Of a stretch of 64,000 bases of DNA, positions 1 through 8,223 are shown in pieces. The notes under the pieces are model-generated. The model made no database searches. It was given only the letters and a program-made list of their open reading frames with translations, and was not told where the DNA came from. This DNA is from Solirubrobacterales bacterium (GTDB lineage Bacteria; Actinomycetota; Thermoleophilia; Solirubrobacterales; 70-9), in the NCBI GenBank assembly GCA_030152805.1, contig JASLIG010000020.1, positions 1 through 64,000 on the forward strand. The letters run 5' to 3'. The position numbers and the translations under genes are program-made. How positions within the stretch are numbered: position 1 is the first letter of the stretch; every line of letters begins with the position of its first letter.

Positions 1-495
1 TCTCAGCCTGCCGACGATCCGGTACAGCGCCAGAATCGCCACCCCGGCAACCCCGAAGGCGAGCAGTGGGGCGATCAGCGCCGGGATCATCACCTTGCCC
101 AGGATCCCCTCCTTAAAGAAGATCGCGTCGGGGCCGGCGCCCACGAACACCGCCCCCACCATCCCGCCGATCAGGGCGTGCGAGGAGCTCGAGGGCAGGC
201 CGAAATACCAGGTGATCAGGTTCCAGGAGATCGCCCCGATCAGCCCGGCGAAGACGATCGTCGGAGTGATCACCGCCGCATCGACGACGTCGTTGGCGAC
301 CGTCGCGGCGACCGTGATCGAGATGAAGGGGCCGATGAAGTTGAGCAGCGATGCGAAGGCGATCGCTACCTGCGGCCTCGCCGCCCCGGTCGAGATCGAG
401 GTGGCGACGACGTTGGCGGTGTCGTGGAACCCGTTGGTGAAGTCGAAGGCGAGGGCCGTGCCGACGACGATGACGAGGATGACGTCGGAGCTCAC
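1..495 (-). CDS. pit: PiT-family inorganic phosphate transporter, C-terminus cut by window edge
   Basis: Low-affinity phosphate permease of the inner membrane. The visible 165 N-terminal residues contain both PiT signatures, GFHDTAN near residue 22 and GLPSSSSHAL near residue 110, separated by hydrophobic helices. The GTG start lies one base after the stop of the upstream DUF47 gene, the usual DUF47-Pit pairing, so the two are almost certainly co-translated. The gene runs off the left edge, so length cannot be judged. The family call is firm; the ion coupling (H+ or Na+) is not visible. Confidence 0.93.
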   Translation of the reverse strand, partial: MSSDVILVIVVGTALAFDFTNGFHDTANVVATSISTGAARPQVAIAFASLLNFIGPFISITVAATVANDVVDAAVITPTIVFAGLIGAISWNLITWYFGLPSSSSHALIGGMVGAVFVGAGPDAIFFKEGILGKVMIPALIAPLLAFGVAGVAILALYRIVGRLR

Positions 496-496
496 G

Positions 497-1117
497 TCAG
501 CTGTTCTTGATGACGATGCCCTCGATGATCTGGGCGGCCGTCTCCGTGGCGTCGATCGCCTCCTCGAGGACGGCGAACATGTCCTTCCAGCGGATCACGA
601 CCATCGGGTCGATGCCGTTGGAGAAGAGCGAGGCGACGGCGTCGCGGGAGATCCGGTCGCCCTCGTTCTCCAGCCGGTGGATTTCGATCCAGTACCTCTC
701 GAGGTCCTTGAAGTCGCGCAGGTGCACGAGCCCCTCGGCGAGCTGCTCGCAAGCGGCGACCAGCACTTTGGTCAGTTCCTGGGCCTGGGACATCGGCGCC
801 TCGATCTTGTAGAGGCCGAGGAAATCGGCGGCCTCCTCGGTGTAGTCGACGATGTCGTCCATCTGAGTGGCGAGCCCGTAGATGTCCTCGCGGTCGATCG
901 GGGTGACGAAGGTCGAGTTGAGCCGCTGGATGATGTTGTGGGTGATCTGATCGCCCCGGTGCTCGGCGTCGAGGATCTCCTTGGAGAGGCTGCCGGCATC
1001 GGGCCAGGTGGACATCATCCGGTCGAGCAGGCGCGACGCCTCCACGGTGTTCTTGCCGGCCTCGATGAAGAGATCGAAGAAGGTCCGATCGCGGGGCAGG
1101 AGAGAGAGGCGCGCCAC
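497..1117 (-). CDS. DUF47 (PhoU-like) Pit accessory protein
   Basis: A 206-residue all-helical protein of the DUF47/PhoU-like family, a cytosolic partner thought to control Pit transporters. Visible hallmarks are the helix around TQMDDIVDYTEEAADFLGLY and the C-terminal WKDMFAVLEEAIDATETAAQII, with the acidic metal-binding pattern of PhoU folds. The GTG start follows a TAGGAT -10 box by 6 bases, so the transcript is probably leaderless and the DUF47-pit pair can be expressed separately from ppk1. It is followed one base later by pit. Confidence 0.92.
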   Translation of the reverse strand: MARLSLLPRDRTFFDLFIEAGKNTVEASRLLDRMMSTWPDAGSLSKEILDAEHRGDQITHNIIQRLNSTFVTPIDREDIYGLATQMDDIVDYTEEAADFLGLYKIEAPMSQAQELTKVLVAACEQLAEGLVHLRDFKDLERYWIEIHRLENEGDRISRDAVASLFSNGIDPMVVIRWKDMFAVLEEAIDATETAAQIIEGIVIKNS

Positions 1118-1123
1118 CGGTTC

Positions 1124-1129
1124 ATCCTA
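1124..1129 (-). promoter_or_regulatory. -10 box of leaderless promoter for DUF47-pit
   Basis: TAGGAT on the minus strand ends 6 bases before the GTG at 1117, so transcription should begin at or beside the start codon. Confidence 0.5.
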
Positions 1130-1153
1130 TTGATGGCGCGGGCGCCACGGGAC

Positions 1154-3265
1154 TCAGCTGGCGACGGCTGCGAGCTGTTCGGCGACGCGCGTGGCGTGGC
1201 GCTCGCGCAGCTCCTCCTGGACGCTGCGCCGACGGCCGTTGGCGGGGTTCAGGCGGGTCCAAGCGCCCTCGGCATCGAGCTCCCAGGCGTTGGCGTTGTC
1301 GGCGAAGCAGCGCTCCATCACGTCGAGCAGTTCCGCGCGCAGGCCGGGGTCTTCGACCGGGGCGACCAGCTCGACGCGGCTGTCGAGGTTGCGCGGCATC
1401 AGATCGGCGGAACCCATCAGTACACGCGCCTCCTCGCCCCGTTCGAAGGCGTAGATGCGCGAGTGCTCGAGGAAGCGGCCGACGATAGAGACGACGCGGA
1501 CGTTCTCCGAGACCCCCGGGACGCCGGGTCGCAGGCAGCAGATCCCGCGCACGTTGAGATCGACGCGCACCCCGGCGCTCGAGGCCTCATAGAGCGCCCG
1601 GATGCAGGAAGCGTCGACGAGCGAGTTCATCTTCAGCGCGATCCGCGCCTTCTCGCCCGCTTCGTGCGCCGCGACGGTCGAGGAGATCTCCTCGAGGATG
1701 CGATCGCGCATCGTCGTCGGCGAGACCAGCACCTTGCGGTACTCGGCCGGGCGGCCGTATCCGGTGAGGAAGTTGAACATCTCGGCGACGTCGGCGCCGA
1801 TCTCCTCGTCGGCGGTGAAGAGCCCGAAGTCGGTGTAGAGGCGCGCGGTCTTGGGGTGGTAGTTGCCGGTGCCAATGTGGACGTACTCGCGCACCCTGTC
1901 GCCCTCGCGGCGGGCGACGACGATGGCCTTGACGTGGGTCTTCAGGCCGGGGATCCCGTAGACGACGTGGACTCCGGACTCCTCCAGCGACTTTGCCCAG
2001 TGGATGTTGGCCTCCTCGTCGAAGCGGGCCTTCAGCTCGACCATGCAGACCGCCTGCTTGCCGCGTTCGGAGGCACGGATCAGCGAGGGGACCAGGGGCG
2101 AGTCGTCACTCGTCCGGTACACGGTCTGCTTGATCGCGAGGACGTCGGGGTCGGCGACCGCCTGCTCGACGAAGCGCTCGACCGAGCTGGCGAAGGAGTC
2201 GTAGGGATGGTGGACGAGCAGGTCCTCCTGGCGGATCGCCGCAAACATGTCGCAGGGCTCGTCGTCCTCGCCGAGCAGGCGCGGCTGGGTGACCGGGGTC
2301 CAGGGCGCATAGCGCAACTCGGCGTGACCGGGGACGTCGGCGACCGCGGTCAGGTCGGCGAGGTCGATCAGGCCGTCGACGTCGTAGACCTCGCGGTCCT
2401 CGAGCCGCAGCGCGTCGATTAGCTGCTGGCGCAGCTTCGGATTCATCCCGGCGGCGATCTCCAAGCGCACGACCTCGCCGAAGCGGCGGCGGCGAATCTC
2501 GTCCTGGACCGCCTGCAGCAGGTCGTCGGCCTCGTCGGAGACGGTGAAGTCGGCGTCGCGGGTGACGCGGAAATAGCCGTGGTCGACGACCTCGGTGCCG
2601 GGGAAGAGCGAGTCGAGGTTGGCGGCGATCACCTCCTCCAGCGGCACGAAGGCCTTGCCCCCGTCGCCCACCGGCAGGAAGCGGCCGAGCAGCTCCTTCG
2701 GGACCTTGACGCGGGCGATGATCTCGCTGTCGCTCTCAGGGTCGCGCAGCAGCACCCCGAGGCTGAGCGAGAGGTTGGAGATGTAGGGGAAGGGCCGGCC
2801 GAGCCCGATCACCAGCGGCGTCAGCGCCGGGAAGACCTGCTCGTGAAAGCGGATGTCGATCTCGTGCCGCTCCTCCTCGCTGGCCGAGTCGAGCGAGACG
2901 ATGCGGATGCCTTGCTGCTCGAGCGCAGGGCGCAGCTTGCCTTCGAAGCAGGCGTGCAGGCGTTTGTCGAGCTCCAGCACGCGGGCCTGGATCGCGTCGA
3001 TCTGCTCGCCCGGGCGCAGCCCGTCGGGACCGCGCGCGTCGATGCCGGCGTCGAGCTGGTCGAAGAGGCCAGCCACGCGGACCATGTAGAACTCGTCGAG
3101 GTTGGAGGCGTAGATCGCGCAGAAGCGAATCTGCTCGAGCAGCGGGACGTCCGGGTCCTCAGCTAGTTCAAGGACCCGCTGATTGAAGTCGAGCCAGGAG
3201 AGCTCGCGGTTGAAGTAGAGGGCGGGATCGTCGATCGGCCAATCGTACCCCCGCGCCATCGGCAC
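1154..3265 (-). CDS. ppk1: Polyphosphate kinase 1
   Basis: Makes polyphosphate from ATP reversibly. At 703 residues it has the full family length: the N-terminal helical domain opening YFNRELSWLDFNQRVLELA, the middle domain, and the two phospholipase-D-like C-terminal domains with the catalytic histidine in YVHIGTGNYHPKTARLYTD. The GTG start at 3265 (ATG at 3259 is an alternative) lies 9 bases after the stop of the PHP-glycosyltransferase gene, so both are probably one transcript under the PHO box at 5605-5644. That makes polyphosphate synthesis a likely Pho-regulon member here. Confidence 0.97.
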   Translation of the reverse strand: MPMARGYDWPIDDPALYFNRELSWLDFNQRVLELAEDPDVPLLEQIRFCAIYASNLDEFYMVRVAGLFDQLDAGIDARGPDGLRPGEQIDAIQARVLELDKRLHACFEGKLRPALEQQGIRIVSLDSASEEERHEIDIRFHEQVFPALTPLVIGLGRPFPYISNLSLSLGVLLRDPESDSEIIARVKVPKELLGRFLPVGDGGKAFVPLEEVIAANLDSLFPGTEVVDHGYFRVTRDADFTVSDEADDLLQAVQDEIRRRRFGEVVRLEIAAGMNPKLRQQLIDALRLEDREVYDVDGLIDLADLTAVADVPGHAELRYAPWTPVTQPRLLGEDDEPCDMFAAIRQEDLLVHHPYDSFASSVERFVEQAVADPDVLAIKQTVYRTSDDSPLVPSLIRASERGKQAVCMVELKARFDEEANIHWAKSLEESGVHVVYGIPGLKTHVKAIVVARREGDRVREYVHIGTGNYHPKTARLYTDFGLFTADEEIGADVAEMFNFLTGYGRPAEYRKVLVSPTTMRDRILEEISSTVAAHEAGEKARIALKMNSLVDASCIRALYEASSAGVRVDLNVRGICCLRPGVPGVSENVRVVSIVGRFLEHSRIYAFERGEEARVLMGSADLMPRNLDSRVELVAPVEDPGLRAELLDVMERCFADNANAWELDAEGAWTRLNPANGRRRSVQEELRERHATRVAEQLAAVAS

Positions 3266-3274
3266 CCCGGTGCC

Positions 3275-5542
3275 TCAGGCGGCTCGGGCCGGCGCTTGCC
3301 CGGCGGCGGCGCTACGGCCCAGGGCGCAGCGGTAGCCCTCGGCCAGCTGGCCCATCGCCCGCTCCCAGGAGCGCTCGCGGGCGGCGCGGGCGGCGGCGGC
3401 CCCGAGGTGTCCGCGCAGGAGCGGTGAGGACGCCAGTTGCAGGACGGTGCCGGCGATGTGATCCGGGTCGGCTTGGCAAAGCATGCCGGTGTGGCGGTTC
3501 TCGACCAGCGAGGCGGGGCCTCCCTCGGCGATCGCGACCACCGGCAGCCCGCTGGCGCCGGCCTCGAGCACAACCTGGCCATAGGTGTCGGTGGTCGAGC
3601 AGAAGAGGAAGATGTCCGCGCTGGCATAGGCGCGCGCCAGCGCCTCCCCCTCCAACCAGCCGAGGAAGGTGGCGTGCTCGCCGAGGCGGTTGCGCAGCTC
3701 CGCCTCCTCCGGCCCTCCACCCGCGAGCAGGAGGTGAAGCCGCGGGTCAGCTTTGCGAGCTCGCAGAAAGCTCTCGGCGAGCAGGTCGAGGCCCTTCTCG
3801 CGGGTGAGCCGGCCCGCGTAGAGGATCTTGATCTCGCCGGGATAGTCCCCGCGCGCCGCCTTGCCGGGGTCGAAACGAGCGACGTCAACGCCACGCTCCC
3901 AGCGAGAAAGCCGCCCCGCCTCGATGCCGAGCACCAGCAGCGACCGATCCGCGGCCGGGCTGGGCGAGAGCACCAGCGACGGTGCGCCGTAAAAAGCTCC
4001 CAGCGCGGCTTTCGCGAGCCCCTCGAGATGCGTATCGCCGCTGCGCAGGCCGGCGTAGGTGGCCAGCTCGGTGTGGTAGCTGGCGAGGAGCGGCGTGCCG
4101 GCGATCCGGTTGAGCAGCGTTGCGGCGACGCCGGCGGGCCCGGGCGCGGTGACGTGCACCGCGTCATAGCGACCCTCGGCGAGCGTCTCCGCCAGACCTG
4201 GAAGGCCGGGCACCCCCATGCTCATGCCGGCGTAGAACGGAACCTCGAGCTCAGCCGCGGCCGGTAGGCGACGGTCGACGCCGGCGTCGGTGCCGACCAC
4301 CTCGATCTCGAAGCCGGGCACGCCCAGCTCGCGGATCTTCTCGATCGTCGCGGTGACGCCGTGGGTGGCGCCAATGCCATCTGCGATCAGGGCGATCCGC
4401 GGTCTCTCCCCCGCCCGACTCGCCAGCTTCGCCTTCTCGGCGCCGAGGAAGGTCGTCGCCGGCGCATAGGGCACGGCCGGGATCAGCGCATCGAAGAGGC
4501 CGCCGATCGCGGCTCCCATGTTTCCTTCCCGCGCCGCCGCGGACCCCTGGGAGATCGCGCCGCGCAAGCGCCGCTCGTGGGTGCGACGGGCGCGCCGGTA
4601 GAGATCGGCGTGCGAGAAGTCCTCGGCCTGCAGGTAAGCGAGAAGATCCGCTCCGCGCGGGTCGAGCTCGATCGAGCGCAGCCAGGCCTCGAGCAGAGCG
4701 CGGGCGTCGCCGGGACCGATGTCGGCGGCGACCTTGCCCTCGCGCGCGGCGCCCTCGCTGATCGTGCGCTGGGCGATCTTCAGTACCGCGGCGGGGTCGG
4801 GGGCGCCGTGCTCGCCCCCACCGTCGGGGGCCAGGGCGCGGGTCGCCAGCGCGATCGCCGCGTGGGCCCACTTGGCGGCGCTGCCCTGCTCGCCGCCGGC
4901 GACGGCGTCGCCGGCGCGCAGGCGGGCCAGAAACTCTTCCGGCGTGGCGGCCGCGGGCACCTCGGTGAAGGTGCGGCCGATGTCCACGCCGGCGTGATCG
5001 TCGGAGCCGCCGATGCCGGTTCCCCCGTGCGTTTCGACGTAGATCGCCGCCGGCATGTTTAGCTCGGCGGCACGCGAGCCGTTGCGCACCTCCCAGATCG
5101 GAAAGAGCTCGGCCAGCCGTCGCCGGTGCCGGGCGGTCAACGGTGCGTCGACGTTGTAGAACGGGTGCGCAAGCGCGCAGGCGATCTCGTTCTCGGCAAG
5201 GTAGGCGGCGCAGGCCTCGAGGTCGCCGGCGTGTGCCTGCAGCCACTCGTGGTCCCCGGGAGTGATCCCGTAACAGAGGACGTGAACCGCCTGCGGCTCG
5301 CCAGCGAAGCGGGCGGTCAGCTCCTCGGAGACGAAGCAATCGGGACGATCGGCGAGCTCGATGCAGCCGTCGATCGTGTCGTGGTCGGTGATCGTGACGA
5401 AATCCATTCCCCGCCGCTTGGCCAGCTCGTAGACCTCCTCGGGCGGCGTCGCGCACTCGGGCAGCCCCAACGATCTCTGCACCCCGAGCCGCGAGAGCTG
5501 CGAAGCGGTGGAATGGCAATGCATGTCAACTCGGGAAGCCAT
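3275..5542 (-). CDS. PHP-domain phosphoesterase fused to GT4 glycosyltransferase
   Basis: A 755-residue fusion. Residues 1-205 form a PHP phosphoesterase with intact metal ligands: HCH at 8-10, TDHD at 52-55, H126 in ALAHP, and SDDH at 180-183. Residues 210-375 are an alanine-rich linker region. Residues 381-740 are a GT-B family-4 glycosyltransferase with ASYHTE near 488 (a motif of SqdX/MgdA-type glycolipid synthases), GRLTREKG near 577 and a D652/E660 acid pair. The ATG follows GGGAGA by 5 bases. A four-unit PHO box lies 60 bases upstream and ppk1 follows. The substrate is unknown; a phosphate-starvation role in lipid remodelling is my inference. Confidence 0.85.
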   Translation of the reverse strand: MASRVDMHCHSTASQLSRLGVQRSLGLPECATPPEEVYELAKRRGMDFVTITDHDTIDGCIELADRPDCFVSEELTARFAGEPQAVHVLCYGITPGDHEWLQAHAGDLEACAAYLAENEIACALAHPFYNVDAPLTARHRRRLAELFPIWEVRNGSRAAELNMPAAIYVETHGGTGIGGSDDHAGVDIGRTFTEVPAAATPEEFLARLRAGDAVAGGEQGSAAKWAHAAIALATRALAPDGGGEHGAPDPAAVLKIAQRTISEGAAREGKVAADIGPGDARALLEAWLRSIELDPRGADLLAYLQAEDFSHADLYRRARRTHERRLRGAISQGSAAAREGNMGAAIGGLFDALIPAVPYAPATTFLGAEKAKLASRAGERPRIALIADGIGATHGVTATIEKIRELGVPGFEIEVVGTDAGVDRRLPAAAELEVPFYAGMSMGVPGLPGLAETLAEGRYDAVHVTAPGPAGVAATLLNRIAGTPLLASYHTELATYAGLRSGDTHLEGLAKAALGAFYGAPSLVLSPSPAADRSLLVLGIEAGRLSRWERGVDVARFDPGKAARGDYPGEIKILYAGRLTREKGLDLLAESFLRARKADPRLHLLLAGGGPEEAELRNRLGEHATFLGWLEGEALARAYASADIFLFCSTTDTYGQVVLEAGASGLPVVAIAEGGPASLVENRHTGMLCQADPDHIAGTVLQLASSPLLRGHLGAAAARAARERSWERAMGQLAEGYRCALGRSAAAGQAPARAA

Positions 5543-5604
5543 CGGTGTCTCCCTGCTCTAGTCGTTTCTGCCACCTCCAGAGTTCGCCATGTGCGGGGAA
5601 AACA

Positions 5605-5644
5605 TGTGAACGAGCGGGAAACGCAGGGTGAACTTCGTGTGACT
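5605..5644 (-). promoter_or_regulatory. PHO box, four 11-bp direct repeats, before the PHP-GT4 gene
   Basis: On the plus strand the units TGTGAAC, GGGAAAC, GGTGAAC and TGTGACT start at 5605, 5616, 5627 and 5638, exactly 11 bases apart. On the minus (coding) strand the third reads GTTCACC, the core of the Streptomyces PhoP box. The array lies between the CHAD stop codon and the PHP-GT4 start. Confidence 0.8.
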
Positions 5645-6062
5645 ACAGACTTGTCTCGAGCGCAGCCCAGGTGCCCTTGCTCGTCTCGGCCTGCCAGAGC
5701 TCGACGAACTGGCGGAAGAGGCGCTCGCGACGCTCCCCGAGCAAGCTGGCGACGGAGTCAATCCCTTCGACCTCGGTCCGCATCAGGTCGCAGTCGTGCA
5801 GGTCACCGAGCGTGGACTGCAGTTGCTTCGCCGCTCGTCGAGCAGCGTTCGCCTCCTCGCCCAGGCACTGGCTGAAGATCTCGAGCACGTAGCGCAGGCG
5901 CTTGGCGGCGATTCGCATGTCGTGCTGCGCCTCGCTGGCGTCCTCGGCGAGGGCAACGTCGGCGAAGTCGCGCAACTCATCCAGCCGCACGGAAACGATC
6001 CGCGAGACGTTGGGTCGCAAGGGACCGGCTGGGTCGAGGCCCTCTACCGCGCGCGCCTTCAC
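5643..6062 (-). CDS. CHAD domain, second half (separate polypeptide)
   Basis: A 139-residue helical protein with the CHAD signature AQHDMRIAAKRLRYVLEIF. CHAD domains bind polyphosphate through conserved basic and histidine residues and normally span about 280 residues as two pseudo-repeats. Here the C-terminal repeat is its own gene. Its GTG overlaps the stop of the first-half gene in a GTGA tetranucleotide, so translation is coupled and the two halves probably assemble as a heterodimer. Its stop is immediately followed by the PHO box of the next gene. Confidence 0.85.
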   Translation of the reverse strand: MKARAVEGLDPAGPLRPNVSRIVSVRLDELRDFADVALAEDASEAQHDMRIAAKRLRYVLEIFSQCLGEEANAARRAAKQLQSTLGDLHDCDLMRTEVEGIDSVASLLGERRERLFRQFVELWQAETSKGTWAALETSL

Positions 6063-6532
6063 GGCCCAGCCGCCTTGGCGAGCTTCTCGAGGCGATGGCG
6101 CAGCTTCTTCAGGCGCTTGGGGGAGACGTGGGGCACGAGCTCCTCGTTGGCCTCCCGTTGACGAACGCGGCGCCCCTCGATCAGCGTACGGAGCACTGCG
6201 CGGTCTGCCTCCGCCGCCTCGCCGGTGAGGTCTTCGAGCAGCTCGATTTCGACATCGGCGTCACGCCGTGCGCCGAGCGCGTCGGCCAGCACCTTGACCT
6301 TTTTCAGGGCCTTGCGGTGGCGCTTGCGCGGGAAGCACGGCTCGAAGATCTCCAGCGCCGCCCGCAGCCGTCGCGTTGCCACCCGCATGTCGTGAACGCG
6401 CTCGACTTCCCCGAGGTCGAGGACCCCACGGGAATGGGCGAAAACCTCCCTGGAGCGGGCCTTGACCACCTGGGCGGCCGCCCGTGAAAACGAAGCCCCG
6501 CAGTCGAGCTCGACCTTGCGCGCAACTGCCAC
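6059..6532 (-). CDS. CHAD domain, first half (separate polypeptide)
   Basis: A 157-residue protein with the signature VHDMRVATRRLRAALEIFEP near residue 45 and a strongly basic C-terminus (SPKRLKKLRHRLEKLAK). It matches the N-terminal four-helix bundle of CHAD polyphosphate-binding proteins. GTG start; it lies 48 bases downstream of ppx, consistent with a ppx-CHAD-CHAD transcript tied to polyphosphate turnover. Together with the following gene it makes up one complete CHAD domain. Confidence 0.85.
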   Translation of the reverse strand: MAVARKVELDCGASFSRAAAQVVKARSREVFAHSRGVLDLGEVERVHDMRVATRRLRAALEIFEPCFPRKRHRKALKKVKVLADALGARRDADVEIELLEDLTGEAAEADRAVLRTLIEGRRVRQREANEELVPHVSPKRLKKLRHRLEKLAKAAGP

Positions 6533-6580
6533 GACACGAGGCTAAAGGAAGCGAGACCCGAAGCCGCACCGCATAAACGG

Positions 6581-7489
6581 CTAGGCGACAAGACGAAGCG
6601 AAGAGCCGTTGGTCCTGCCGTTGAGCAGATCGAGGATCACGCCCTCGCGCAGTCCGCCCTTGCCGATCTGCAGCGGCTGACCGAGCAGCTCGGAGACCTT
6701 CTCCAGCAGCAGCACTCCGGTGGTGAGGATGCGGACCCGTTCGGGATCGAGCTCGAAGCGCCGTGCAACCTCGGCGGCGGGATCGCCACAGAGCACGCGG
6801 ATGCCGCGCTCCAGGGTCTCGTACTCGAGCACGGCGCCGACCAGGCGGCGCAGCGAGGTGGCGCTGCCGCCGACCGCGACTGCCTGAGCGGGATGCTCGA
6901 TCTCGACCCCGGCGAAGATGTCGTCGACGCGGTCGCGGACCTTGCGGATCTCGGCCGCCGACGGGGGATCGGAGGAGATCAGCTCGTCGGCGAGCACGCC
7001 GGAGCCGACGCGCCAGGAGCGCACCTCGCTGGCGCCGCCGGGCACGGTGCCGAGGATCACCTCGGTCGAGCCGCCGCCGACGTCGACGACGCCGACCCTG
7101 CCCTCTACCGGGTGCCCGAGGGTCTTGGTGGCGCCGATGAAGGAGAGCCTTCCCTCCTCCTCGTCACTCAGAACCTCGACCGAGACGCCCGCCGCATTGC
7201 CGACCGCCGCCGCAACCTCCTCACCGTTCGAGGCCTCGCGCACGGCCGCGGTGGCCACGGCGCGAATCTCCTTCGCCCCCAGCTCTTTGGCCAGCCGCAC
7301 CTGCGTCGCGACGACGTCGCAGACCTCGTCGACCTTCTCGGCCAAGATCATGCCGTCGCCGTCGAGCGCCTTGTTGATCCGCGTGTACGCCCGCTGCTCC
7401 ATCACCTTCTTCAGCTGCCCGGCAACGGGCTCGGCGACGAGCACGCGCGTCGTGTTGGATCCGATATCTATGGCTGCGCAGAGAGTCAC
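6581..7489 (-). CDS. ppx: Ppx/GppA-type exopolyphosphatase
   Basis: Releases phosphate from polyphosphate ends (or acts on pppGpp). The 302-residue protein has the sugar-kinase/actin-fold phosphate loops AAIDIGSNTTRVLVAE at the N-terminus and VVDVGGGSTEVILG near residue 130. This is the short two-domain form without the C-terminal HD-like region. I chose the GTG at 7489 because GGGAGAAG lies just upstream; a TTG at 7528 would add 13 residues that do not fit the family. It lies between phoU and the CHAD pair. Confidence 0.9.
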   Translation of the reverse strand: MTLCAAIDIGSNTTRVLVAEPVAGQLKKVMEQRAYTRINKALDGDGMILAEKVDEVCDVVATQVRLAKELGAKEIRAVATAAVREASNGEEVAAAVGNAAGVSVEVLSDEEEGRLSFIGATKTLGHPVEGRVGVVDVGGGSTEVILGTVPGGASEVRSWRVGSGVLADELISSDPPSAAEIRKVRDRVDDIFAGVEIEHPAQAVAVGGSATSLRRLVGAVLEYETLERGIRVLCGDPAAEVARRFELDPERVRILTTGVLLLEKVSELLGQPLQIGKGGLREGVILDLLNGRTNGSSLRLVA

Positions 7490-7534
7490 GGCCTTCTCCC
7501 GGATGTTCCCAGACGACTCGGATCTCAACCGAGG

Positions 7535-8221
7535 CTAACCCGCAGGATGCGAGGCATCCTCGAACTCCTGGAACAAGCCCGTGACGACGAAGGCGACCTG
7601 CTCGCCGATGTCGACCGCGTTGTCGCCGATCCGCTCGATCGCCCGTGCTGCCAGCAGCATCGTCATCGCCCACTCGCGCTTGTCGGCGTCATCGCCGATC
7701 TCCAGCGCCATCCGGAAGCACTCGCGGTTGAGGTTGTCGACGGCGTCGTCCTGGCGCACCAGGTCATGCGCCAGTTCGACATCGCGGCCTGCGAAGGACC
7801 GCTGGGCCTGGCTAATCAGCGTCCGGGTCTGACCGCCCATCGTCAGGATCAGCCTCACCATCTCCTGGTCCGAGGGCGGCTCGTTGCCGGTCAGCGGGAT
7901 CATCTTGCAGATGTTCACGCACTGATCCCCCATCCGCTCGACGTTCTTCAGCACGTGCAGCAGGGCCGAGATCAAGCGCAGGTCGGTCGCGACCGGCGAC
8001 TGCGTGGCGAGCAGCGTGATCAGCGCCTGATGCACCTCCAGGTAGCGCCCGTCGATGCGGTCGTCGTCGGCGACGACGATCTGGGCCAGCTCGACGTCCT
8101 GGTGCTCGATGGCCTCCAGGGTGCGGCTCAGCGCAGCGCTGACCAGGTCGAGCCCGCCCAGGGCGCTGGCCTCGAGCCGTTCCAGTTCCTCCTGGTATTC
8201 GACCCTGACCCCGCTCGGCAT
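7535..8221 (-). CDS. phoU: Phosphate-signalling regulator PhoU
   Basis: A 228-residue protein of two PhoU three-helix bundles, each with the metal-binding helix: VLKNVERMGDQCVNI in the first repeat and AARAIERIGDNAVDI in the second. PhoU restrains PstSCAB and the Pho two-component system when phosphate is sufficient. The ATG lies two bases after the pstB stop, in the classical pst-phoU order. Confidence 0.97.
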   Translation of the reverse strand: MPSGVRVEYQEELERLEASALGGLDLVSAALSRTLEAIEHQDVELAQIVVADDDRIDGRYLEVHQALITLLATQSPVATDLRLISALLHVLKNVERMGDQCVNICKMIPLTGNEPPSDQEMVRLILTMGGQTRTLISQAQRSFAGRDVELAHDLVRQDDAVDNLNRECFRMALEIGDDADKREWAMTMLLAARAIERIGDNAVDIGEQVAFVVTGLFQEFEDASHPAG

Positions 8222-8223
8222 CT

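Noticed and set aside
95..2422. Very long open frame on the plus strand opposite ppk1 and DUF47
   Set aside because: It is antisense to well-conserved genes; low-complexity D/G/L/R-rich translation typical of GC-rich shadow frames.
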